Shown here: in pieces, positions 54,459-61,786 of the stretch
Layout of the letters: every line of letters begins with the position of its first letter
Numbering within the stretch: position 1 is the first letter of the stretch
Assembly (NCBI RefSeq): GCF_900177775.1
Contig: NZ_FXWH01000001.1
Coordinates: 124,001-188,000 of the forward strand
From: Pseudidiomarina planktonica
GTDB lineage: Bacteria > Pseudomonadota > Gammaproteobacteria > Enterobacterales > Alteromonadaceae
Direction of reading: 5' to 3'
DNA: 64,000 bases
The notes under the pieces: model-generated
Told to the model about the DNA's origin: nothing
The model's input: the letters and a program-made list of their open reading frames with translations, nothing else
The model's database searches: none
Made by a program: the position numbers and the translations under genes

Positions 54459-55670
54459 ATGGATCTGAAAAGTGGGTATCCGTTTTGGGCCATGAAGAAT
54501 GGTCTTATGTCGACATTTCCGGCTCTAAAATCCGATATAAACTGCGATGTGGTAGTGATTGGCGGCGGTATTACCGGCGCCTTGATTGCTGACGAACTCG
54601 TGGCCGGCGGCTTCTCAACCACTGTGGTGGAGCAGCGTGATATCGGCTGGGGTAGCACCTCAGCCAGCACCGCCTTGCTGCAATATGAAATTGATACGCA
54701 CTTGTCGGATTTGGTTAACTGGTATGGCGAAGAGAACGGTGTGAAAGCTTATCAGGGCTGTGCCGATGCTATTAACTCGCTCGCTGATCTTGCTACCGAA
54801 GTGGGTGACGTAGATTTTGCGCGTCAGCAAAGCCTATATTTCGCCAGCCAGCCTAAACACGAGCATGTTCTGCACAATGAGTTCACGTTGCGCCGCAACC
54901 ATGGCTTTAAAGTTGACTGGCTTGAAGCTGATGCGGTGCAGGAACGCTATGGATTGTCCTCGTCGGGGGCCATTTTGACCCATCATGCAGCCCGCATTGA
55001 CCCGTATCGTATGACCTATAAGTTGTTGGACAGGGTAGTTTCGCGCGGTGGGCAGGTATTTGATCAAAGTACTATTGAGTCAATCACCCCAAGCGACACC
55101 GGCGTTACGTTGCGCACTGAAGAAGGTGCTCAAATTAGCTGTAAGTATGTGGTAATGGCAGCTGGTTATGCCTCGCAAAAATGGTTGAAGCAAAAGGTTT
55201 CTGAGAATCGTAGCACCTATGTGTTCATTACCGATCCGCTGGATGAAGATGTACTGGGGCAACTTGCCAATACCATGATGTGGGAATCGGCGCGCCCCTA
55301 TTTGTATTTCCGGAGTACCGGCGAAGGTCGCTTATTGGTGGGTGGCGAAGACGACGATATTGACATTCCCGCGCGGCGTGATGACCGCGTGGAAAGCAAA
55401 TGCCAAAAAATGGTGGCGCGTATGTCCGAGCTATTTTCAGGCCTTGAACTACAGCCTACCTTTTCCTGGGCGGGTACCTTTGCTGAAACGTCCGACGGCT
55501 TACCGTTTTTTGGGTCCAACGAACAATACGGTCCACGTGTACTGTTCGCTATGGCCTACGGTGGCAACGGTATTACCTACAGCATGATAGGTGCGAAATT
55601 GCTCCGTGACCAAATTGAAGGAACGGAGCATGAATTAACAAAACTGTTTTCGTTTGACCGCGTTGACTAG
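54459..55670 (+). CDS. FAD-dependent oxidoreductase (DAO/GlpD-like)
   Basis: A 403-residue flavoenzyme. The Rossmann FAD site is VVVIGGGITGALIADEL (GxGxxG) with the Glu in TTVVEQRDIG near residue 56, then a DAO-type domain with GWGSTSASTALLQYEI, and a C-terminal FAD-contact GRVPLLKRPT-free DGLPFFGSNEQYGPRVLFAM. It belongs to the family oxidising amines or amino acids (glycine or D-amino acid oxidases); the substrate is unknown. ATG 54459 has GGGAG upstream; four upstream codons are open but unsupported. Not clearly in an operon. Confidence 0.87.
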   Translation: MDLKSGYPFWAMKNGLMSTFPALKSDINCDVVVIGGGITGALIADELVAGGFSTTVVEQRDIGWGSTSASTALLQYEIDTHLSDLVNWYGEENGVKAYQGCADAINSLADLATEVGDVDFARQQSLYFASQPKHEHVLHNEFTLRRNHGFKVDWLEADAVQERYGLSSSGAILTHHAARIDPYRMTYKLLDRVVSRGGQVFDQSTIESITPSDTGVTLRTEEGAQISCKYVVMAAGYASQKWLKQKVSENRSTYVFITDPLDEDVLGQLANTMMWESARPYLYFRSTGEGRLLVGGEDDDIDIPARRDDRVESKCQKMVARMSELFSGLELQPTFSWAGTFAETSDGLPFFGSNEQYGPRVLFAMAYGGNGITYSMIGAKLLRDQIEGTEHELTKLFSFDRVD

Positions 55671-55851
55671 TTTTTACGAACTGACAACGCGGCGGCATAT
55701 CTACTAACTTGAACAGCATATGATTGTGTTCAAGTTTAACTAATTACTGCAACACATTTCCCCTCATCGTAAAAACGTCCATATAGCTCCTGAACATGTG
55801 ACAGTTAAATAAATGTTTGCATTTATACTGTATGACACCTAGTATACAAAT

Positions 55852-55870
55852 TACTGTGTAACGCACAGTA
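55852..55870. promoter_or_regulatory. PadR operator candidate
   Basis: The dyad TACTGTG-TAACG-CACAGTA lies 31 bp before the PadR start, with further half-sites ACAGTAT at 55879-55885 and an ATACTGTAT at 55825-55833. PadR repressors bind inverted repeats of the type ATGT/ACAT near their own promoter, so autoregulation is likely. The tight 7-base spacer between CTGT and ACAG rules out a LexA box. Confidence 0.55.
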
Positions 55871-55900
55871 TGTAATACACAGTATAAATAAGGACACACT

Positions 55901-56251
55901 ATGGCTACTGCACCACTGGATAAACTCAAGCTAGAACTGCGCCGCGGCGTACTGGTTCTAGCTGTTCTAGCTTCTTTGCGTGAACCTCATTATGGCTATT
56001 CACTGCGTCAGCAAATGCAAGATGCTGGCGTGGATATTGATGAAGGTAGTTTATATCCGCTCATCCGAAGATTAGCTGAGCAAGGGTTACTTGAAAGTGA
56101 ATGGAAGCAAGGTGCAGGGCGTGAACGGCGTTATTACCAATTATCAACGCTGGGCGCGGAGCTATTAGAACAACTAACCCAGGAGTGGACCTCGCTCAAC
56201 AGCGCGATTGGCCCCCTACTGTTGGGCAAAACTGATGAGGAGCAACACTAA
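55901..56251 (+). CDS. PadR-family transcriptional regulator
   Basis: A 116-residue PadR protein. The winged HTH starts at ELRRGVLVLAVLASLREPHY, contains GYSLRQQMQDAGVDIDEGSL, YPLIRRLAEQGLLESEW, and then RRYYQLSTLGAELLEQL. PadR proteins are ligand-responsive repressors. Stop and the next start codon share one base (TAATG), so it is coupled to a HAAS-domain membrane protein gene, the classic partner, and the pair forms a self-contained regulatory cassette. Confidence 0.93.
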   Translation: MATAPLDKLKLELRRGVLVLAVLASLREPHYGYSLRQQMQDAGVDIDEGSLYPLIRRLAEQGLLESEWKQGAGRERRYYQLSTLGAELLEQLTQEWTSLNSAIGPLLLGKTDEEQH

Positions 56252-57189
56252 TGGATATGGTCGAACGTTATATAGCCGCTGTGCAGCGCGAGTTGCCAGA
56301 AAAAAAGCGCGATGATATTGGCCGCGAATTGAAGTCCAACATTCTGGATCAGATCGAAGCATTAGAAGCACAGCAAGGTAAAATATCTGATGATGAGGTA
56401 GCTGAACTGCTCAAGACAATGGGACACCCTCGTAAGGTAGCCCTGCAGTTCTGTCCACCAACACCGCTGGTAGTCACGCAACTTATGCCGTTGTATTTGC
56501 TTACGCTATATATGGTGCTTGGTGTGTTGTTTGTGATTTCAACCATTGAAATCACCGGTCGCTGGCTTGGTGGTGCCGAAATGGGCCTGCTATTGTTCAT
56601 GAAAGCCTTGGCAAGTGATTTCCTCAACAATGCTTACTTTGCTTTTACGGCAATTACTATCGGTTTCGCGGTGATGAGCCGCGATCGGAAGCGGGACACT
56701 GCGGACGTTGTCGAAACCTGCAAGTGGAGTCCCGAGAAGCTCCCGAGCGCAAACAAAAGCTGGCAGCATATTAGTTTACAAGACATCTTCACTGAACTTG
56801 CAACACTGCTGTTTTTAGTGATGTTGATTTGGTATCCACTATGGCAACCAGACAGCCGCGCGCAGAGTATTTTTACCGCGGAAACACTGACTATTTTAAG
56901 CTGGTTTACCCCCGTGATCGCAATCGCTATTGCACATAGCTTATGGCAACTACGCACAAGGTTATGGAGCCGTAATATGCTGATGCTTAACATAGCCGTG
57001 AACGCCGCGTTCTTAATCGTTGCGATATGGTTAATGCTAAGTCCTGTGGTGGAAATCAATGAGAACGTATGGCGAGGGGAAGTGGCCATCGCAATTATTG
57101 AGCGAAGTGTTCAGGTTACCATGTTGGTAATTGCACTTATCGTGGCTTATGAAATTATCCGCGATATACGCCGGCTGCTTCGCCTGTAG
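56251..57189 (+). CDS. HAAS-domain membrane protein (PadR partner)
   Basis: A 312-residue protein. An N-terminal HAAS helical domain (MDMVERYIAAVQRELPEKKR, EALEAQQGKISDDEVAELLK, TMGHPRKVALQF) occupies residues ~1-68. It is followed by about six membrane helices at ~75-95, 110-135, 178-198, 210-230, 245-265 and 278-300. HAAS proteins are thought to interact with PadR at the membrane and control its activity. It is translationally coupled to the PadR gene. Beyond that the function is unknown. Confidence 0.85.
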   Translation: MDMVERYIAAVQRELPEKKRDDIGRELKSNILDQIEALEAQQGKISDDEVAELLKTMGHPRKVALQFCPPTPLVVTQLMPLYLLTLYMVLGVLFVISTIEITGRWLGGAEMGLLLFMKALASDFLNNAYFAFTAITIGFAVMSRDRKRDTADVVETCKWSPEKLPSANKSWQHISLQDIFTELATLLFLVMLIWYPLWQPDSRAQSIFTAETLTILSWFTPVIAIAIAHSLWQLRTRLWSRNMLMLNIAVNAAFLIVAIWLMLSPVVEINENVWRGEVAIAIIERSVQVTMLVIALIVAYEIIRDIRRLLRL

Positions 57190-57355
57190 CTAAACGAACT
57201 AACCCTCACGTTTCTCGCGAGCACGCGTTGAAAAGTTAGGCAAGTTCCAGGAAAACAATATTGATTTTCGCGTTTGCAGGGCGGTTATGGTAAAACTGTA
57301 AAGAGCAACAATTAACCAACAAAGCCAAGGTTGCTCACTGCGGGAGAAATCACTG

Positions 57356-58318
57356 ATGAGTATTCAGCTGTTAAGTAAAAAAAGCACCCTCAAGTTATGC
57401 TCTCTGGCGCTAATCACGTTAGGGGTAAGTGGTTGCGGTAGTATGTACGAGGAGCATCAGCGCGCTAGCGCGATACAATCGCAAGCTTACCTGGCGCGTG
57501 CACTAAGCGAATATCAAAATGCCGGTACTACCCGCGGCGACCTTTGGCAAATGCCCAGCGGCCAATCAGTTAGATTTGAAGAGCGGCTGAGAGCCCATGC
57601 GGATACCGATTTAGAAAGTTATTTGAATCCTGGAAATTCGCAGGCTGTCGGCTGTAACCTGGATGCGGCGACGCGTGATTGGGTGGTGTATCAAGTGAGC
57701 TCGGAACAGCTAAGAGCTTCGCGTGAAGCTGAAGCCAAGCTTGGCACACGCACACAATCACCGGCCGAAGTTACGATAATTAGCGGGAACTGCCGCCAGG
57801 GTAAGCTCGAGGGTAATTTTGTCGCACTATATCGTTATGACTACAGTTTCCTTAGCCCAAACATGTCCAGCAGCACCCAAATGATTGGGCGCTCCGAAGG
57901 CACCATGAAAAATGGCGTACCCCATGGTGAGTTGCGTGCAACCAACAGAGACATATCTAGTTTTAGTTTCTCTCCTGAACCACGAACCATTGATCAGCAT
58001 TTAATCAGTGACTTTAACAATGGCGAACGCGTAGGCAGTTCGGTGAATTTAGCGCGTACTAGCAGTGGTGATGTTTTGACTGTTACCGAGGTCATCAGTG
58101 ACCGCCGCCAACTCGGCTTGAGCTGGATGCAAGGCGTGCCAAATACTCGTTATTTTCTACTTGATGGCAAAATTGACGGTTATATGCAATTTGCGAATGC
58201 CATGCTCAGTGATAGCCCAACGTGCTATCGCCTTGGTGAGCAACTAACCAGTAACTCTTATTGTGAAAGCATTAAAAATGATTTGGAAGCGCTGGTAGCT
58301 CAAAGCTATTATGACTAA
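57356..58318 (+). CDS. lipoprotein, family unrecognised
   Basis: A 320-residue protein with a lipoprotein signal, lipobox VSGC at Cys27. The mature part contains a Cys-bearing beta-rich region (GCNLDAATRDWVVYQVSS, TIISGNCRQGKLEGNFVALY, GRSEGTMKNGVPHGELRATN) where GKLEGNF and GVPHGEL resemble MORN-type or antitoxin-like toggles. I do not recognise a function. It is preceded by a 166-bp gap and followed by an intrinsic terminator, so it is probably monocistronic. Confidence 0.78.
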   Translation: MSIQLLSKKSTLKLCSLALITLGVSGCGSMYEEHQRASAIQSQAYLARALSEYQNAGTTRGDLWQMPSGQSVRFEERLRAHADTDLESYLNPGNSQAVGCNLDAATRDWVVYQVSSEQLRASREAEAKLGTRTQSPAEVTIISGNCRQGKLEGNFVALYRYDYSFLSPNMSSSTQMIGRSEGTMKNGVPHGELRATNRDISSFSFSPEPRTIDQHLISDFNNGERVGSSVNLARTSSGDVLTVTEVISDRRQLGLSWMQGVPNTRYFLLDGKIDGYMQFANAMLSDSPTCYRLGEQLTSNSYCESIKNDLEALVAQSYYD

Positions 58319-58345
58319 CACAGTGAATTAGCAACGTGCATGGAA

Positions 58346-58382
58346 GGCCGATATCAGATTTCTCTGGCATCGGTCTTTTTTT
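58346..58382 (+). terminator. intrinsic terminator after the lipoprotein gene
   Basis: The stem GGCCGAT/ATCGGTC, with an inner CAGA/TCTG stem, is followed by seven T, 27 bp after the stop codon. Confidence 0.85.
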
Positions 58383-58485
58383 GTGCCCGATAAATCGGTA
58401 TAGCGCCTTAAGCACCCATTAATTAATCAATCCATTTGCCCTTTAATCTCGTTTTAACGGGCATGACCCCAGAACTCGCCTCTCC

Positions 58486-59949
58486 ATGATTAATGTTGTT
58501 TGGTTCAAGCGCGATTTACGCCTGACCGACCATGCTCCGCTGCTGGCAGCCCTGCAAGCAGCAAAGCCTGTGGTGCTGCTGTACGTAGTTGAGGATTTCC
58601 TGCTCGAAGATTCTCACTATAGTGAACAGCATTGGCGTTTCATTTGGCAGTCATTAATGGCCATGCAACAACAGCTGAACGGGTATAAGCATGAGTTGTG
58701 CATTTGCGCCGGGCAGCTATCAGGTATCTTGAATCAACTACGCACTAGCCATGGCATCGACACTATTTATAGCTATGAAGAAGTCGGTATAGCCAGCACC
58801 TTTGCCCGCGATAAAGCGCTCGCGCGTTGGTGTAAAAAGTATGGAGTTAACTGGCAAGAATTTCCTTACGGGGCAGTGCAGCGAGCTTTACGGAACAGAA
58901 AGGGCTGGCAGAAACGGTGGCACACAGTTATGCAGGCGCCGCTGGAAACTCCAGCTAAAGCTCTTTGGCAGCAGGCCCAGGTGCTCACTGCTGCGGAGGC
59001 AGGTTTGACACAGATGACGCCGCCACGAAGCTGGGTGACTGCCGATGAACAACGGCAAGCGGGCGGGGCTAAGCAAGCATGGCGAGTTTTTAATGATTTC
59101 TTTGCCGGCCGCGGCAAACGTTATCATTTGGATATATCAAAGCCGGGGCCGAGCCGGCTTAGCTGTTCGCGGCTATCGCCTTATCTGGCCTGGGGTAACC
59201 TAAGCGTTCGTGAGGTGTGGCAGTACGCCTTCGCTAACAAGAGTAAGTTAGGGGCTAGACCATGGCAGGCTTTCAGTTCACGTTTACATTGGCGTTGTCA
59301 CTTTGTGCAAAAATTTGAAAGCGGGCATGGCATGGAGCTGGAGCATTTTAATCCGGCGTATAAAGACTACCCGTACCGCAGTGATGCCAAGGTTGAGGCA
59401 GACCTAACCGCCTGGCAGCAGGGCAATACCGGCATTCCCATGGTGGATGCCTGCATGCGTAGCCTTAATCAAACTGGCTTTTTGAATTTTCGCATGCGTG
59501 CCATGCTGGTGAGTTTTTTAAGTCACCATCTGAATATCGACTGGCGCCTCGGGGCGCCCCATTTGGCGAGAACCTTTCTTGATTTCGAACCGGGCATTCA
59601 TTATCCGCAACTGAATATGCAAGCGGGGGTAACAGGTATTCATACCATCCGTATTTATAATCCGCTGAAGCAAGGTCAAAAGCAGGATCCTGAAGGTGAC
59701 TTCATTCGGCAATGGGTGCCGGAGCTTGCGGAGGTGCCCGACGCGCTAGTGCATCAACCATGGGAACTTACCGACATGGAACAGGCAATGTATGGATTTA
59801 CTCTGGGCAAGAATTATCCGACTCCAATAGTGGATCTTGAAGCCGCCGGGCGTGAAGCCCGTGAACGTTTATGGTCATGGCGAAAAAGCCCGCAAGTACA
59901 ACAGCACAGCGCCCGTTTATTGGCTACGCATACCAAGCCTCGTCGATGA
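58486..59949 (+). CDS. deoxyribodipyrimidine photolyase / cryptochrome
   Basis: A 487-residue protein of the photolyase/cryptochrome family. The N-terminal antenna-binding alpha/beta domain begins [20 protein letters not shown]. The C-terminal FAD domain has [40 protein letters not shown], and [20 protein letters not shown]. Photolyases use blue light to repair UV-made pyrimidine dimers. The region after the FAD signature ([20 protein letters not shown]) differs from the standard NxxNWQWVAGTG, so it may belong to a variant cryptochrome or (6-4)-type subgroup. It has no lexA or light operator nearby. Confidence 0.88.
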   Translation: MINVVWFKRDLRLTDHAPLLAALQAAKPVVLLYVVEDFLLEDSHYSEQHWRFIWQSLMAMQQQLNGYKHELCICAGQLSGILNQLRTSHGIDTIYSYEEVGIASTFARDKALARWCKKYGVNWQEFPYGAVQRALRNRKGWQKRWHTVMQAPLETPAKALWQQAQVLTAAEAGLTQMTPPRSWVTADEQRQAGGAKQAWRVFNDFFAGRGKRYHLDISKPGPSRLSCSRLSPYLAWGNLSVREVWQYAFANKSKLGARPWQAFSSRLHWRCHFVQKFESGHGMELEHFNPAYKDYPYRSDAKVEADLTAWQQGNTGIPMVDACMRSLNQTGFLNFRMRAMLVSFLSHHLNIDWRLGAPHLARTFLDFEPGIHYPQLNMQAGVTGIHTIRIYNPLKQGQKQDPEGDFIRQWVPELAEVPDALVHQPWELTDMEQAMYGFTLGKNYPTPIVDLEAAGREARERLWSWRKSPQVQQHSARLLATHTKPRR

Positions 59950-60042
59950 CGAAGGAACTTGTCTTGAACAATTTTAGTGGAAAATACTTGTTCTAAAAGG
60001 CATGCTCATGAACTTGTATAAATTTTAAAATAGGAAGTCGTT

Positions 60043-61623
60043 GTGATTAGTCTCAAGAAGATACTGACAAGTTTGAACCTTGCCCCATTAGCTGTTGCGC
60101 TAAGTTTTTTCCTTGCTGGGTGCAGCGGAACACCAACTGAGGTAACCGCGAAGCCGTTGCAATGGACGAATACTGAAACAGTTCAAATGCAGCTCCGCTC
60201 GGGCGAACTCTCCAGCGTGGATTTAGTGCAGCACTATCTTGATCAGATCGCTGCGAACAATCACCAGGGCCATGATATTCGTGCGATTATTGAAGTAAAT
60301 CCGGAAGCACTTGAGCTTGCCCGGCAATCGGATAAAGAACGTCAAAGAGGTCAGGTTCGTGGTCCCTTGCATGGCTTGCCGGTGGTATTGAAAGCTAATA
60401 TTGCCACTAATGATGATATGGCCACTACCGCTGGTGCCTCAGTGATGAACGGTTTTATTACGACCAAAGATGCCGCGTTAGTAACCCAACTGCGCGATGC
60501 CGGCGCTATTATTCTGGGCAAAGCCAATCTATCGGAATGGGCCAATTTTCGCGGGCAGAACTCTGTCAGTGGTTGGTCTGGTCTTGGTGGCCAAACACGT
60601 AATCCCTATGTCCTGACGCATAATCCCTGCGGCTCTAGTGCTGGCTCAGGAGCCGCTGTTGCAGCTGACTTCAGTTTGCTTGCGGTGGGTACAGAAACAG
60701 ACGGTTCGATCATGTGCCCGGCTTCGGTAAACGGTGTTGTTGGTGTGAAAGCAACGCGAGGTGCAGTATCAGGCTACGGCATTATTCCTATTGCTGCAGC
60801 ACAGGACATTGCTGGGCCAATGACACGGCACGTTTTCGGGTCGGCTCTGCTGTTAGATGCAATGGCCACCATTGAGGCAAAAAGTCGTTACGGAAAATCC
60901 CTTGCTGAGGCCACGCAGCAGAGATTTACTGGTGAATCGGTGGTTGTGGTTCGCGCCTACGACGATCAATTTAACGGCGTCAAAGCAATGACTGATAACC
61001 TGGTTCGTGCTTTGGAGACCAAAGGGATTAGGGTTATTGAGGTGGATGAATGGAATTTACCAGATGAACTTTATGCTAGTGAGTTTGAGGTTTTGCTATA
61101 CGAATTTAAACGAGATTTGACTAGTTGGTTAGCGGAATTTAAAGCGCCCGCCGCGGATATGCAGGCCGTTATCGATTACAACAATGCGAACGCAGAATCT
61201 GAGCTAGCGCTATTTGGGCAGGAATACTTTGAACAGGCTGTGGCTATTGATCTTGAGGATGCCGCTAAAAGTTATAACGATGCGTTATTTACCAGTCGTC
61301 GTTTGGCTGAAGTACACTTGAACCGTTACCTTAAAGAGCAAGGTGCAAGCGCTATATTGATGCCGTCCTACGGTCCGGCATGGCCAACACCGCCGCAAGA
61401 AGGTGCGGGTTTCAGCTTTGGAACTTCAACTGCCGCAGCTGTTTCAGGCTACCCATCGATTACGCTTCCGCTGGGACAAGAGGGGCCATTACCTTTGGGT
61501 CTAAGTGTAGTGGGATTACCCTGGAGTGAAGCCTCTTTGTTCAGTTTAGCGGCCATGCTCGAAGCGGAACTTGGTGGTTTTAGAGCACCGCAGTTTTTGC
61601 TGAATTTAGAAGCTACCAACTAG
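60043..61623 (+). CDS. amidase lipoprotein (amidase-signature family)
   Basis: A 526-residue lipoprotein: lipobox FLAGC with Cys27. It has an amidase-signature domain with Lys117 in LKANIATNDDMATTAGASVM, the cis-Ser region CGSSAGSGAAVAADF at ~196-210 and nucleophile Ser222 in ETDGSIMCPAS, so the Ser-cisSer-Lys triad is complete. It hydrolyses an amide, possibly of peptides or acylamides, in the periplasm or outer membrane. The start is GTG 60043 with AGGAAG upstream; no ATG exists near. Confidence 0.87.
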   Translation: MISLKKILTSLNLAPLAVALSFFLAGCSGTPTEVTAKPLQWTNTETVQMQLRSGELSSVDLVQHYLDQIAANNHQGHDIRAIIEVNPEALELARQSDKERQRGQVRGPLHGLPVVLKANIATNDDMATTAGASVMNGFITTKDAALVTQLRDAGAIILGKANLSEWANFRGQNSVSGWSGLGGQTRNPYVLTHNPCGSSAGSGAAVAADFSLLAVGTETDGSIMCPASVNGVVGVKATRGAVSGYGIIPIAAAQDIAGPMTRHVFGSALLLDAMATIEAKSRYGKSLAEATQQRFTGESVVVVRAYDDQFNGVKAMTDNLVRALETKGIRVIEVDEWNLPDELYASEFEVLLYEFKRDLTSWLAEFKAPAADMQAVIDYNNANAESELALFGQEYFEQAVAIDLEDAAKSYNDALFTSRRLAEVHLNRYLKEQGASAILMPSYGPAWPTPPQEGAGFSFGTSTAAAVSGYPSITLPLGQEGPLPLGLSVVGLPWSEASLFSLAAMLEAELGGFRAPQFLLNLEATN

Positions 61624-61705
61624 CGTTTATCGTCCCATCAAAGCGAACGAGTCCGAATCCAGAAGTTGGATTTGGACTGAGTTTCTTACTGTATTTATAA
61701 ATATG

Positions 61706-61718
61706 AGGGGAATCCCCT
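61706..61718. promoter_or_regulatory. 13-bp palindrome upstream of the subtilase gene
   Basis: AGGGG-AAT-CCCCT, 69 bp before the subtilase start. Symmetric and GC-rich in an AT-rich region, so an operator is possible, but the regulator is unknown. Confidence 0.35.
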
Positions 61719-61786
61719 ATAGCCCATAATACAACACCTGTATAACACTGAAGGCCGTTTTTTAATCGGTTAGAACAGGTGAAGTC

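Noticed and set aside
55852-55870. Possible LexA (SOS) box before the PadR gene
   Set aside because: Spacer between CTGT and ACAG is seven bases, not eight, and the neighbouring half-sites fit a PadR operator better.
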